The notes: a model not told the origin generated them from the sequence alone. A stretch of 64,000 bases of DNA from Sipunculus nudus (GCA_026874595.1 CM049321.1:20616979-20680978); one strand, 5' to 3'. Numbered from the stretch's first letter, positions 36,632-50,872 are shown. Translations and numbers: made by a program.

Positions 36632-36733
36632 CATGTGTAATTGAAAAGATGGATTCATTATATATTGCGTCACTGGTAAGAGGTTTTGTATAGACACCAC
36701 TTGATGATTTGGAATAATTATATTCAGAGTTGT
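36632..36733 (-). CDS. Y-C linker exon, open and with good splice sites
   Basis: A 102-bp exon, acceptor TTTTACAG, donor ACATG|GTATAT, phase 1 in and out, 33 codons, Tyr/Ser-rich (EYNYSKSSSG, IYNESIFSITH). It corresponds to the shorter X linker and ends in the same Thr-His. It is intact here, whereas both Y-A copies lost the acceptor; the flanking Y-C CTLD exons are broken, so function is doubtful. Confidence 0.55.
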
Positions 36734-37019
36734 CTGTAAAATTGCAAAACAAATAACAACAGTTTTATGACTAACGTGTCGGTAATTGTTTATGAATCCC
36801 TTTTTTTGTTCTAAATTTAAATGTAAATATGCAAGGTTAAGTAATGCAAAGATATGTTTATGAGTTTTCAGAGAGCTTAAATGCACAGTATATTCATGGC
36901 TTGAATATACAGTCTACACTTAAAACGAAGACATTAATGGTTAGACAAAGCATACGAATATAGCTCTAAAATATATATGAGGATTCTGCACATGTGCATA
37001 CTCATATTCAACACAGAGA

Positions 37020-37115
37020 ATTATATTTTCTGTCGCACTCCACAACCTTTCATGAGATTTTGCTTTCTCGTTTCAAATAGTCTTCCGGTTTGTAGAAGCT
37101 CGGCATCAGTTTTAT
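37020..37115 (-). pseudogene. Y-C C-terminal CTLD half exon with nonsense codon
   Basis: Reads PSFYK, then IS, TGA in place of the Trp codon of SWK, then KVVECDRKYNSLC, matching LSWKSVGCNSKYDFIC of X1. The frame around the Trp is preserved, so the TGG to TGA change is clear. Confidence 0.72.
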
Positions 37116-38599
37116 GATCAATAAATTTATTATTTGTATGTTGAATGCAAATTTTATTTCAATTGAGATATTTTAAAAATGCACGACTTTATAATATTTG
37201 TAGTATATAATTACATTCAAGTAAATAAGTGTGAATAGTCCTTAATATCATATCATGTATATCAAAGATATACAATGATAGTGTATTTTGAGAAAAACAA
37301 AAGTAAGTTCGATTAGTTGTATATGTTATACCCTATCGCATGTATACATGCATCTTTGTTTTTTTTTCATATAATGACATGTGTCGCAGTTTCTACACAC
37401 TATTACAATTGCAATAATGCTGTTATCATAACAGTGTAATGAGTTAGGAGTAAATGAATTATATACGGACACATAATGACGAAATCAATTTTGTTTTCAA
37501 TGAGCTGACCATTTCATTAACAATTTTCAACTTAGTCGATAGATAAGTAATACCTATAAATGAGCTGACCATCACGCAGATGATCAAATGCAAAGGCTCT
37601 TTTTGAGGACCAACCCCTCCCACTTTAATATGCCTGTTTCATAGCAACTCTTATTTATGCTAAACTCGACTTGTCTGATTGTTGGCCTTACAATAGTTCT
37701 TGACGCTATACCATGCGCATGGAATGCAGTTTAAAGATACACCATTTTCTGCATTCGGCGTTCCGTGATCTTCTATATCTTTCAAACACCTTTAAGTATT
37801 ACATACTGAACAATCTTAAATATAAAAAAGCATGAGTATTCTCGAGTATAAGGGTTGCTCGCTTTTGGATCAGCGTCAACACAGTCCAATCATGGTTAAT
37901 ATATTCTATAAAAATAATATCAATATATAAATCATCAAAGTAGCATATCATGTTGGTATCATTTTATGATAAAGCCATTGTTACTCGTATATGTGAGAAA
38001 CAAAAGCATTTTAAAAACTGAATATTCAACACCATTGCTTTCACATATGAAGCCTTTTACATAAAGATGACACTATGTTAAAAACACTGATGAACGCCCG
38101 ACTGCAGCACAAGCCCAACGACTAAAGTTTCTTAGCACCTTTTTTTTACCAAATTGGTTTAGCTACAATTGTGTCCATTGCGTTTTAGAAAATAAAAGCA
38201 GTTTATAGAAGGCCATGTTTTATTATCTGTCACCTGTATTTTCCATTAAGAGAGAAAATTAATTATTTATATATGCTTTTTTCACGAATCGCAGTTCAAG
38301 TTAATATCCTTCCTGGATTAGGTTAAACATTTCACATAAAATATTTCTTTAATGACTTTTTTTTTTTGCAAAAAAAAAAGCTTTTTAATAGTAATGCACA
38401 AATACTTAGTGAAACCAAAACAAGTGGTTATCATGTGAGTGAAATGCCGATATAACACCAATTAAAAACAGAAAAAAATATAGTTTAGCATACAAATCCA
38501 TTTAAGCAGATTTCTTTTCAAAATACTATATGATAGGTAACATCATATTGATCTGACGGTAAAAGAACTCAAAGTTAATTAGTCAAAGCAAAACGAATG

Positions 38600-38722
38600 A
38601 CAGCTTATTTTGTTTTATAACCCTAATAATTATCTCGATGCATAGTTATGTACGTTTGTTGAGCTGACACGCTTGACAGGCGTCTTTATAATTGATTGCG
38701 TAACCATGAAAACTGGCCTGGC
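38600..38722 (-). pseudogene. Y-C N-terminal CTLD half exon, acceptor and frame damaged
   Basis: The intron end reads TTTCAA instead of TTTCAG, then QASFHGYAINYKDACQACQ, and TAA soon follows. Part of the middle seen in Y-B is deleted. Confidence 0.72.
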
Positions 38723-40183
38723 TTGAAACAGTAACCAAACCAATTTTTTGCCATTTTGGTATAAAGTACACAGCAAGAAAAATTCCATTTCCATTTGTTC
38801 TTATGCCGACGGAGCTCTAACCGTTGTTACTTCACACTAACTTGTTAAACACATTCTGAAGACTAGTTTCAGACTTCCTAAAACGTCGCACATAACCTGA
38901 AACATGCACATAAAAGTGTATCTGAATCGTTCTATCCATAAAGTCGACATTGTTAAAACAACGTGTGTCTGCCCGATAAACCTATCAATTCAGATTGTCA
39001 AAGTTCTGAAGAAACTTACAAATACTATCTTATGAATCACAAAGGCCAACCAGTTTGTATGCCAAGGTGTATAACATGACTCATACCCGCACCTGGGATT
39101 CATGTAGCGCTACCTGCATCGACCTATCTATTTTGGGAACAAAACTGCGATTACCATAAGCAATGTATGGAGGAATCTTTGGAGTTAGTCACAGGGTTCT
39201 TCACTAATAATTAATTTTGGCTAAACTAGCCCAAATAATATTGTGTTATAACATTAAGAATATAATAAAAATATGCATCAACCTTGCATAAAAAAAAAAC
39301 TGATACCTATATATCAGGACTGACATCCCGAATCCTGTCCACTTTATTCCTGATCTATCCATGCTTCACCAACTAATAATGTACTCATATAGACCGGAAT
39401 ACGTTAATACAGTAATTCCGTCACAAAGCTAGCGTGAAGACAGAAAAATCTATAAAAGACACCTTTTCCTCATAACCACCATTGTATTATTAACAGCAGG
39501 CAGCCAAATAGTAGAAGACTCATCTTTAGAAAAAATGGTTTCTACAAGCAACATTTGAAATATATTAATTACGATTTTTTGTCGATCCTATGACCGTAGC
39601 ACACTAGATATGACTAGTGTAGTCAATAGATTTGTGGGTTAGGCGAACAGTCAGTCAAATGTTGATACCCTGACCTGCTCTGAAAGGGGCCATGATGTTT
39701 TGTCCATTTATTACTATAACATATACCTTTTATCACTAAAAACGTACATATTGTGTTAACTCATTTATTTTTCAGCAACATTTTCAGCTGAAAAAGTAAT
39801 CGCAGCTGGTTAATATTCATCATTGCTCTGATATAAAGGGAACCTGAAAATAACTTTTTGAGTGTTTTTGCTGTAATCATTTTATAAACTTTCTAAAAAG
39901 CAGATACATTTTAAATTTTCCTTTAACACAGAAAACATAGTGTTGTCGCAGTTTCCAATATAGTTTTCTTAACATATACACTTGAAATATTCCACTTTAT
40001 CAAGTTCAGATCCAAATAAAAGAATAAAAATTATTTATTGGTGCCTAAACATTAAAATAACACTTTCATTATTGGAACTTTGTATACCAATTAGATTTAG
40101 TCAAAACAAAGTCGTATTCTATGGAGATATCATTGCACAAGATATGAAAAACAAAATAAATAAGTAATGAAATAATAGTTTAC

Positions 40184-40253
40184 CTAACATAAATGCTTCA
40201 CTCTCTGGGCACTGCAAAAAGGTAAACAGCAGCCAGACAGATATGAACCCCAT
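40184..40253 (-). CDS. Y-C signal-peptide exon
   Basis: ATG at 40,253, 23 codons, identical in peptide sequence to the Y-A exon, donor TTAG|GTAAAC, phase 1. Strong conservation among three copies whose CTLD exons are dead suggests either recent loss or continued use with another gene body. Upstream in-frame Met codons exist as in Y-B. Confidence 0.74.
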
Positions 40254-41341
40254 CTTGTCGTCTCCTTTTACTGTCAAGAAGGTGGCTTTGATATATTTCA
40301 TGACACCGTGTTCTGATTCCCGCACAAGCTAGATTCCTTGCAGGAGGAGTCACTGTTTATTTCCGTCCTTTTTTATATGGTTAACTAAGCATCGTTATAG
40401 TCATAATGGTTATACGATTCCTGACAAAGGCGTAAATGTCTGTTCAGTATTTGCTTATATAAATTTAATAAACATAACAGTGGTTGTTTTATATGTCATT
40501 TATGTAATTCTAGTAGATGTTTTAGGTGAGGAGGTTATAGATGGACAAAGGGATAATAGGCTGACCGTATTTCTAACTGACTGTCCGCCTATCCCGTAGA
40601 TCTGTATACCACACGAGTATTATCTAATTTAGAATGCTAACGTTCTATGAATCAACAAAAAGTCGATTCAAATTCATTTAAAATATTACATGCTAAAACC
40701 ATTTTCCTAAAGACAAGTTTTCTGTTGTTTATAGTATAATGTTGGCTATTAGAATCCAAACAAGGCAGATGACTGTCAATGGTAGAGGTGTCCTTAATAG
40801 CCTCCCTCGCTCGCTATGTGTCTGAATTAATGCATATTCATAAACCTTTATACGTTTGAATGATTTTCGGATTAAACAATTTTGCGCATCAGTCTGCGTG
40901 GTGAGAAGAAATCGGTTAGCCGATCGGAGGCCCAAAATATTTATATGCAAGTGCTTGGTACCGTTACTTGGAAATGGGTGTTGATACGTGCAATTATATT
41001 AAAAATTATTAAGCTTGAATGTAGGGGTTTTCGTTTATCAGTGCACAATTGCAATTTCATTCACTTGTGTACAGCCTCAATGAGATTTAATGCTTGCTAT
41101 ATTCAGTAAATAGTAAATGGACATGTAAGCGCCTGAGATTAATCAATTGCTATGTGGAGTAAATAGTACAAATGGACATATGAGCAATGATCCACGATTT
41201 CTGGCTGCACTGCTAAAGTATCAGTATATGTGTGTCCTTTATTTACAGATAAAATAACTGAACAGTAATTTAGTATCAATTTGCTCAGAATGATTTATCA
41301 ATCAAGTACTTTTAATGTTTTAATAGCTGGTTTTAACATCG

Positions 41342-41342
<1 letters not shown>

Positions 41343-41402
<60 letters not shown>
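41343..41402. repeat. (AT)n microsatellite
   Basis: About 60 bp of AT, counterpart of 30,529 in Y-B. Confidence 0.95.
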
Positions 41403-41405
<3 letters not shown>

Positions 41406-42725
41406 TGTATATCCTATATTCACATGGAAAATAACCACGCATTTTTTTTGTAAGACAAAACCAATATTTTCCCCTATTATTTCTCATCGTTTTGTCATAT
41501 TAGAAAATATTAACGTAAACAAAAGTAGTTTTCATTACAGATAGAGGGCTTGAAACTTTACCTCTTAAGCAATCAGCTGTCTGTGGTTTATGGTTATATT
41601 TCAAATGCTGCCCTGGGTATATATTAGCAATAAAGTTTCCTTCTTTGCTGCAAATTGGTCCCGCGTGATATTGTTATTATTATTATGAGTGTTAGAAAAA
41701 TATTGAATCACTTTTACTTATGTGATGGTGATATAACCACAAACTTAACCGTAATGCAACATTATCTTAAGAATTAGGCTGTAGATCAGAAATTATTTCT
41801 AGGGATTTTTCATTTTCCCACCTTATCCAACATTTATGATGTTGACGACAAAAAAAAATACACGGCCTTCCTTAAACACCAACTGACAATTTAAACCTGC
41901 ACTAATTGAGGCATGGAGTGTCTCCTGACGTGTGCGACCTCGCCCATTTTACATCAGAGTTGGCAAAGCATTATCTGACTTTAGCAATACCCAACTTTAA
42001 ATATCTCGACTTTTGATCCCTGTCTAATTATATGTTATCAATGTGTGGTTTCCATTCAAAATAGAAATATCGATCGAGGCCAAGAAAAATTATTACTCTT
42101 GCCAGACCAAGCCTTATGTGCCAAATACATTCAAGATGTATAAACTTGTCAAATTTCTGCCCGACAAGTCATCCCACTCTTGGGATATGTGTGCTTTACA
42201 TCCAAAAATACAAGTATATATCAAGGCTGAGCATAACATGCGACACTTCTGGTCGTTTCCACTTGTGAGGCTGATATCTCATTCACTCCTAGGATGTATA
42301 CAGAGACCTACGCTGCCAAAACAAAGTTGGAGGTGGCGCCAACAGTCTTGAGCACATATAAGCTGATCCGAGATGTATGGATGGAAATACAAATTACCTG
42401 AATGTTACGTCAGACAACTCCCGATATATATGCACTTATGTAAGCTATACATTGTACAAGGGGCCACCAGTTTTGCAACCGAGAAAGCTATCCAGGATGT
42501 ATAAAGTTCAGAAAAATACTTAAGTAACCATACTTAACGTACCACGTCCCTTTCTAACCCTGGCATACATGTTGAACTACATATAAATACTGAATAATAT
42601 TGGACTGTTATTTAACCTGGAAAAGGGTTTGCATTATGACAAGGCTATTTCAAATACATTGAAGGATTTTCTATTTTAACATTCATCGTATTGGTCAATA
42701 TAAACTCGAGACTCCTTGTTCTAAT

Positions 42726-45700
42726 ATACTTTGTATATTAAATACGCACGTCTTATTACAAGAGTATTATGGTATACCCTGCATCCGTCCGTGCGTCCGC
42801 TAAGTTTAAGTGTCGCCGTGATAACTTACCGGGGCTTTGATGGATGTAAACGAAACACCATAAACTCAACAGATTATCTCGCTCGATTTCGATTATCGGC
42901 AGCATCCAGGCATATTTCATAAAGTCAGGGGTAACTTGGCTTCTTTGTGGTGTCGCCACGATAACTTATGAAGAATATGATGAGTTTTTATAAAACTCAT
43001 CATAAATTTTAATTTAATAAATGTCTCGCCTACGTTCGATTTCCAGCTAAATCCATGATTATTTAATGACCGCAATTTTGAGGCACCTTGGTGACTAACC
43101 AAAAATCCATGGATATTCATGAAACGTATTATACATATTTACCAATAGAGTTTCTTACCTGAATTACCTTCTCATCAAAATACACGCATATTTAATGAGG
43201 TCAGATGTCACCATATACACGACGGGCGTATTTCGCACGTTTGCGGTGGTCCTCTTTTAAGAAATGGCATTGGATAGAGAATGATCCTTCCTGACCACAT
43301 ATTTGGATGAATGCTCCTGCGGATTCGTTATGAGAAAATTATATCCATTTACAAAATAATAAGGGACCTTATTTGCTCTTTGGCTGACAGGAACCCTTTA
43401 CTACATTTGGAAAATCTTATTAATGAACGTGTGAGATTGAAGCAAAAATTCTAAGCTATGTCCATAATACCAAAATAGAAATGTATGATATATTCATAGT
43501 AAATATTAATTATTTACGATTCTTGATTTATTATGGGTTTTACGTATTAGTGTTGATCATCATTTAACATGAAAGGAATCACTTCGTGTGATTCTCCGAG
43601 GCAGAGATCTGTATTTTTACACGTAAATTAAATATGGAAAATTGATATATGGGCAGTACCATAACATCAAAACCTCTAGAACGTGTTTTTATTTTTTTTT
43701 ACCTTAAACGGCATAATCAAAGTCATGTTCCCGTTAGATTAGTATATCAAGACTTAAATGATGAAACACGATGGTATGACGATTTAATTATTGCTTTTTT
43801 GTCCTAATTAAAAAGAAAATAGGAAAATTCCATAACTATTGTTGCTTTAGTCAGATTTTAACAATATATTTTAAACTATAATATTTAGATAAAGAAATTA
43901 CTTAACAGTTTATCATATAAAAAGTGTGGTTGTTGTTGTACAGCTGTTCATGCAGAGGTTGATATCTGAATCAGTCATTATTACTTCTGTGGTCCCTTAT
44001 TTGCATCAACGCCTACTTACGTATCAATAGCTTATTACATCAGCATGTTCGCATTATGCTGGTACGCATTTATATGATATATCTAACAGAGGTATATGTG
44101 CCTTGCACATAAAATGGCCTATTTTATGTCATTACAAGTGATCTTCAAACTTCCTTTATGAATTGGTAATAGGATGTTATATTGAAACCTGTGGGGAGGT
44201 TGAAATATGATATAGTAATATGCAAACATTATGTGTAACCCGGCTGCTTAGTGTGCTTGTTTTGTTTTAGTTTTTATATTATCAGTGTTTTAATGACCGT
44301 TTTTTTCTCAATTCTTAGAATCTGAATTGTCAAGCTCGTGTTCCCGTAAAATTGAGCGTGGTTATTCACACCCTGTTCACAACCTTCTTTTTCGAATCAG
44401 GCCTCAAGTAGGTAGCAACGTACATACGAGTTCTTTGGCACACGATACTTCCCGAATATTTCTGAAAAAAAGTTACATTCGGTAAACAGACAAATGTTAG
44501 CAAAAGCAGTTACTCATAAACTGGGCGTCGGGTTTTCAGCTGTAGCGGATAAACTATGGTGTTTATTATACTGCAGGTTGTTTTCCCATGGTTATCAATA
44601 ATTATAACATGTCGACAATTTTATTTGATCAGTCATTATCGGTTAAAGGTGATGACTTTTATTGCTCAGACAAAGGACGCGGTCTCTTCCAAACGTACTG
44701 TACTTATTTTCACATCATAAATGCTCCAGTTCTATCTCTTTAGAATCAGGTAACTTGTATTTGCATGTATCTTAAAATAATATCGTTCATAAACACAGCG
44801 TCATATCGACCCTCTGGAAATACCACCAGATAACTGACGCCAGAGTGTCTTTACCTCTAAACTTGGAGGAACGCATAATAAGGCCTTATGAAGATGTAAA
44901 TAATTTCGTTATTTCTGACAACACTTCATGGTCTACAGGTTCACTGTCAATTAACATAACCAGACAACCTAATCGTTAGCATTTTTTGTGTACTTTTTTT
45001 ATAATACCAAGCATGAGGGAGAAAAGTTCCGTTTTAAGCAAGCACCTTGGTAAACCCCTCTGCATGTTTGTTGAGTCGAGGAGGCTTACAATCCCAATTA
45101 TTTGATTGCCTACTTTGTTACCATAAACATTATCCTCGTCTGTTGTGTTCCGGTCCAGTCAGACAGCATATGGCTTTTGTAGAATGAAACCATATGAATG
45201 TCCGATAATCCCAAACAATACTCACTTTTAAGGAAGATAGACGCTTTATTCAATTTAAAACTTAATATGTACAATATAATCACATTTTATCGATATTCTG
45301 GGACCAAACACCGAAGTATCAGTAGGGGCCAAACAATGGCGCGAGAGTCACGGAAAAAGTTTAATAATTCCAACCATGATATCCATGTGGGTATTGTAAA
45401 ATAGTATAACACGCAATAGTAGTACACACGACTTATTATTTCATAGAACATTTCTGTTTAAGGGCAAACCTGACACTTTACGAGCGCCCCCTACTGATAA
45501 CAATGCGAATTAAAACAATCTGGTGGAATAATATTGTTTGAAATTTTTAATTTTTGTCATTACCTATATGACAAAACGTGTGAAATAATAATACCTAAAT
45601 GTGACCCCTTCAGGCCCGGCCAGCTCATTCAACGCACTTCTTTCCCACAAAGTCGAAAACGTATGACGCCGCATAGACTGACGTCATTAACTGGAATCGG

Positions 45701-46680
45701 TATATTTCTGTTCACCAATCATAAAGAACTGTTTGCCATATTTTGGATAATTTCTCTCATATGAGATAAATGTCAGTTAAAACATTATTATTCACTCGGT
45801 AGGAGGAAGAATGGCTCCTGCAGCCTTTGGCAAAGAACTTTTTATACTGTCTCCTTTGTATAAAAAAAAAATCCCGGAAACATGCCGACACATGTATTGG
45901 CTCACACTACCAGTGTTCTGTTTGGGAGAGTCGCATAAATTATATAAATTTTGCGCTTGCCGGATGATCAACTGTTCACATTACCAACGGGATTTTGATT
46001 GGTTGCTCACAACGCTCTTCTCATGACTATTCATTGAATGATATGCGATTTATGTCACATAGTGTTGATGGATAGGTCAGTAGCATGTCTATGAAATATC
46101 AAGCAAGTACGTTAATAAAAGATACTAACGGAAACACCACTTATACCAGATTAAAAAGACACGGTCTCAATGCGAAAACCAATTACGTAGTTTGCAAAAA
46201 TCACTCCCGGCGCCGTGTGGATAAGGACTACGCATGCGGACTACGCATACAGATAACGGTGGTTTTCGCATTTGCATAAATTGAAACGAAAACGCATAAA
46301 TTGAAACGACCTAGGTAAAAATCTAAAAAATTTGTGGACTCCCGATACGACATACGCAATAACGTAAAAAATACCTTTAGTGCGTAGAACGTTTCCATTA
46401 ATCCTTATGCGTAGTCCTCATGCTAATACCCGATATATTTATTGGATTCACCGTTTACATATAATACACAGTTGTTTATATATACTTTTCACCAATAAAG
46501 TGTTCTAAAATCGTTTTCTTCTTCCTGTATACAAAAAGAAATGAGTAATTTCAACGGCAAGCCCAGTGGCGAAAAGCAAAATAGTGCGCCATATGTTTCT
46601 TCCAACATATTTCATCTCCTCTTCCCGTTCTGGTTATGGTAAATAGGCTCACGTGGTTTGTGTTTAATCAGACACAGAGC
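42726..46680. other. Non-duplicated spacer, no gene recognised
   Basis: Near 42,806 and 42,946 two copies of gtcgcc(a/g)(c/t)gataactta belong to a dispersed repeat also seen near 49,440. A 12-bp hairpin lies at 42,977-43,003. Between 43.2 and 46.1 kb I see only AT-rich sequence. Near 46,205-46,315 short direct repeats (ggactacgcat; gcataaattgaaacga) occur, with the inverse of the first (tgcgtagtcct) near 46,410, so a small palindromic element is possible. Confidence 0.4.
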
Positions 46681-46682
46681 GA

Positions 46683-46985
46683 TTAAGCCGCGTTTTCACT
46701 TGTACGGATGTGGTGTGTGTATGGTGCGGATACGTTCGCGGATATTGTTTGTGTGTGTCTGCCATTAGATACGTTTCTCAGTGCGTTTTTAGGTCTTTAC
46801 CTCTCTTTCACCTCTACAAAATGGCACGTTTTCGCATGCGATTCCCTACCCGTGGCTACATGGTCCGGTTTGAAAATATACGTACCCGTAATCCACTCCG
46901 CACCGCATGATTGGATACAGTTCATCTTCCTTTTTTCCATATGCGCTATTTCAGACGCATCCGCATAAGTTGACACGCAGCTTAA
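46683..46985. mobile_element. TTAA-flanked MITE, 295 bp
   Basis: The element 46,687-46,981 has TTAA on both sides and imperfect terminal inverted repeats: GCCGCGTTTTCACTTGTACG on the left and, inverted, GCTGCGTGTCAACTTATGCG on the right, both continuing GATG. Its size, lack of coding sequence and TTAA target fit a piggyBac-type non-autonomous element; the family itself is an inference. Confidence 0.7.
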
Positions 46986-46989
46986 GAGT

Positions 46990-49200
46990 GTGTATAAAAC
47001 AGGTGAGTTTAAGGTTGTAAGTTGGGAAGCAGTGATGGTTTTCCTGGAAACTTTCGGAATATAACTAAAATGGACTAATTGGGTGAAATAATACACACAT
47101 TATTACAAATAAGTATGTACCTTTCAAATGGGATGCACTTATGGGATGTGCGCAAAATTGCTCTGCTGTTATCTGGTCCCATTAGCCAGCATCGGAGGTT
47201 TTATTAAGTAAACTAAGTCCACACCAGGAACGCAGACGGTATCCTCACCGGTAAATATTGGAGAGGCTTATTTTGTTTCATCATTTGGGATTAAAAATAA
47301 AGGTTCTTTCTTGAGATCTGTCGGATCCATATATTGTACTATTCGCGGCCAATAGGTGTCGCTAGTGTGTTGAAAGGGTCTGCTAGTTGCATTTCTATTT
47401 ATACGTGTATGCGAAGGGGCAATACTATTATATGTACGTATATTCCATGGTGAAGTAATATTAATTGACATTCATTCTCATCGAAACCATCGGGAACAAT
47501 CCCCTCATCCTCCCGCTCGAATAACAAACACCAAAAACAACACTGAAATAATAAAGATAAAGACTCATGACTGAAATCAATTTAAACTGACACAGCCCTA
47601 CTGAAATAGCCTCGAATAAATAAAACGGAATATGAGATCTAACATAACAACTTGTGTATAATAAATATGTGTAACTATTAACTTTGACTTTTTCTCTGTT
47701 TGTTCATTTGGATATTATAATATGAAGATTCATCTGGTAAACCAACAGCTCCAGGGCCAGGGGTTTATCTCATCTAGAGTTAACTTTTTTAAATTATGTA
47801 AAATGACATCAATTTAAATGTAATGTGTTGTAATTGGGATTGAAATCAGTTAAAAGTGTTGTTATGTTAAATTGGAGGTTAGAACGCCTTATTCCTGGGT
47901 CAGGTCAAGTTAAGTAAGGTCAGTCAATTTTGTGGTATGGAAGTTTAATGGGAGAGGGTAAACACATTAATTATAGCAGGCTGGTGATAGTGAAAATTTA
48001 ATAAATAAAAAAATGGAGTGTTTGCAAATTTTTGTTAATGTAGGAGGTGATTGAAAGAAATGGGTGTTCCTGTGAAAATGCTTGACAGGTGACAAAATCT
48101 GTTGCCAGTTTGAGAAGTTGCCATATTTTACGGGGAGGGGGGGGGGGAATGAGATCCACGACCTCTGTCTTTTTTCCTGCAAGTTGAGCTTGCACTTGAG
48201 ATAGATGTAAAACATGATGTAAAAAATTATGTAAAACGCTCGATTGACAACACTACTTATTTGGGGGGGGGGGATGGGGGATGGATATCTAAAATATAAT
48301 ATATATGGAGCCTTGACATTCGTCCCTCCTATCTTTAATAGCGAAGGAAAGTCCCGCTTGACAAGTCGCGAAACTTTGCGATATAGGGGACACGGGTACT
48401 TCCGGTGGCCGTCTGATGTTCGCATAAAAAAAGTCATCATGGTTTGGTTTAGTGAAATCAGATACAAACCAGAAGCATGCATAAACAGAATGCTCTGTGC
48501 CTGAAATTAATAATTACTTTATACTGTTTGAGATGTGGCTTAATTTAACCTTTCTCTGTCATTGCGGCAGGCCCGAACTTCCAGTGTCACTAGTCACCGA
48601 CAGGCGTCTCTTATGTGGTTGGGAAAGGTCTGTATCAGCTGTGTTTGTGTTTGAAAGTCCGGGTTTACATCTTTAAAATGAGCGACATCTTGTGGAAATA
48701 TGAAGAAGTGATGATTTTGATGAAACATCTTAAAGATATATTTGATTTATATTTTGCAAGATGCTACACTCAACTGTTTCAGAGTCCCTCTTTGCAAATG
48801 AGCTTTCAAACAAACACTAAATTATAGAGTTCAAATAATTTATATTCATATAAAAGTGTCTGTAACATTAGTTTCAGTAATTAATATGTTAGTGTATTCA
48901 TTTTTATTTTCGTACTACAAATGCTGTTAACCATTATAGTAATAAAGGTAACAGTACTTAGGGCGCCTCAGCTATTTGTCATATCATATGCATGAGCTAA
49001 ACAAGTTATCAATTTGTTCTAGATAAATTCAGTCATTTTTATTTTTATTTTGGTTAAAATATATATATTTTCTATATTGCAAATACAGATTTAAGAAAAA
49101 CTACCTGTTAATAATTCATATAAAGACTAATATCTCCGTAATTCTACATTTAGCAAAAACAGTCGATTACTCATTTTTAGCTCCGCTGACTAAAAATCTT
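46990..49200. other. Spacer, no gene recognised
   Basis: Contains G-runs near 48,133 and 48,260 and an incidental minus-strand frame of 171 codons at 47,967-48,482 that shows no domain, has low-complexity Pro runs from the G-tracts and lacks splice context. I do not call it a gene. Confidence 0.4.
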
Positions 49201-49239
49201 CTGAGCTATAGGGATCACTCTTTTTCCTTCGTTCATCTA

Positions 49240-50160
49240 TCAGTCCATCTGTCCGGCCGTCTATGTGTCCGTTAACATGGCACAAAACGTAACCGCTGGA
49301 CAGAGAAACTCCAGACTGAAAACCCAAGCACGTCCATTAAAATCTCCTTCGAAAATTCAAATTAGAACATTGTGACCTATTTACCCTTAGCTATGGGGGC
49401 CAAAATACCCCCCCCCGAAAAAAAATTGATACAAAAGCTCCATAGTCACGATAACTTATCCATTAAATGCCATGATTCGTTCCATGTATATTGATTAAAT
49501 AGCGTTTCATCAATTACTGTTTTTTTTTCTTTATTTTACGCTTTTTTTCTCTATTTTTCGATAACAGGGCACAAATCATAACCGCTGGACATAGAAACTC
49601 CAGAGTGAAAACCCAAGGAGGTCCATTAAAATCTCCTTCGAAACTTCAAATTATAACACTGTGACCTATATCCTCCAAGCTATGGGGCCCGATAATACCC
49701 CCCGAAAATAGAAAAAAGCTCCATTGTCTCGATAGCTAATCCTTTGGATACAATGATTCTGTCCATGCATATTGATCAAATAGCGTTTCATCTATTCCCG
49801 AAGATTGATGGCGCCACCTGATTTTTTTTTAATTTTACGTGGTTTTTTTTTTTTCTCTTTATTTTGAGACATTCAAATGAAGCAGTCCAATCCATAAAAG
49901 GGCACAAACAGTAACCGTAAGACCAAGAAACTGTTGATTGTGCATTCGGGGAAGTCATAGGCTAATCTCATCGGAACCTGAGATTTAGCCATGGTGACCT
50001 ATATTCTGCTAGATACTGGTATGAATTTGAGCACACATAGGGTCGGACAGGAAACAAATTGTATCCATTTGGCATAGAATCTTCATATGTGACATTAAGG
50101 TAGTTTATAGTCAATTATTCTTGGAAACATAAAATAAAAGTCAATGTGACTTATTTTCTG
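49240..50160. repeat. Array of about 280-bp repeats, part 1
   Basis: Units start at the gggcacaaa..gtaaccg block near 49,280, 49,566 and 49,899 and share gacctat..gctatgg further on. The first two units are very similar (aaaatctccttcgaaa, gaaactccag), the third is more diverged. They have the look of a dispersed mollusc-type repeat. No coding frame. Confidence 0.7.
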
Positions 50161-50377
50161 CGAGCTATATATATCTCTTTATTCGTACCGAAAATAGTAC
50201 ATTGATTGTATACAATGAAAAACAAACAAACAAACAACGAAAGTGCACATCAAAATACAGATATAGGACCATTCAGTACAAAGACATCACCTCAACAATA
50301 GACAACACATTAATCAGCACGTTCACTTCCTCAGTTGTTAAGTTTGACGTAGTTAATCCGTCTTTACGATCAGTAAA

Positions 50378-50872
50378 TTACGATATTAGTTCTATGTTAA
50401 CAGACCTTGGTACCTTTTGACAGTGACTCTTTAAGGTATAAGGATTACAAGTGTCACTCCACATTTCATATTTATCCATATCACTTTCAAGATAGATTGT
50501 TTCCAAGTACACCGCCAGATGTATACTAAGCTCTTTTAGCTCAGAACCGTGCAATATTATTTTCAGCAGTATACATAATGCATAAAAATGTGATAAAGCG
50601 TGCAATGAATATATTTATCAGGGAAGAAGACCCTGCAAGAATATGAACAACACTCCTGTGTGAGTTATATGGCAAATGCCAAAATGACCCAAAGCTTTGT
50701 TATCAGATGTACATAATATTTCTTTTGATTTATGCCGTAATATCCAGGACTGACAGCCATAGAATGAACAACAAAAGAAATGAAATAACTTATTTACAAC
50801 CTTCGTCGACAGACAGACAAAGTTAAACATTAGAATATTTAAGCTTGAGGTAAATTTACCCCGGTTATTCAT
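50378..50872 (-). pseudogene. LINE post-RT region
   Basis: Two out-of-frame pieces: one with KLFHFFCCSFYGCQSW and NKALGHFGICHITHTGVL, the other HALSHFYALCILL. These match the C-terminal part of CR1/RTE-like ORF2 proteins in outline. Confidence 0.65.

Larger units (their letters stand above)
34390..42725. repeat. Segmental duplication unit Y-C
   Basis: Co-linear with Y-A and Y-B, starting near gagtgaccgataaaatttgtacgg and ending at the ttgttctaatatactt block shared with Y-B. It contains an open linker exon, broken CTLD halves and an open signal exon. It holds the empty sites for the hAT of Y-A and for the element in Y-B. Confidence 0.8.

Noticed and set aside
45811-46026. Plus-strand frame of 71 codons starting MAPAAFGKEL
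   Set aside because: No domain or paralog; start context alone is not enough.
47967-48482. 171-codon open frame on the minus strand, the longest in the window
   Set aside because: Composition is random-looking, Pro runs come from G-tracts, no domain, no splice context and no paralog.
49240-50160. Possible CRISPR-like regular repeats
   Set aside because: Units are about 280 bp, diverged and without spacers; the sequence is eukaryotic repeat DNA.
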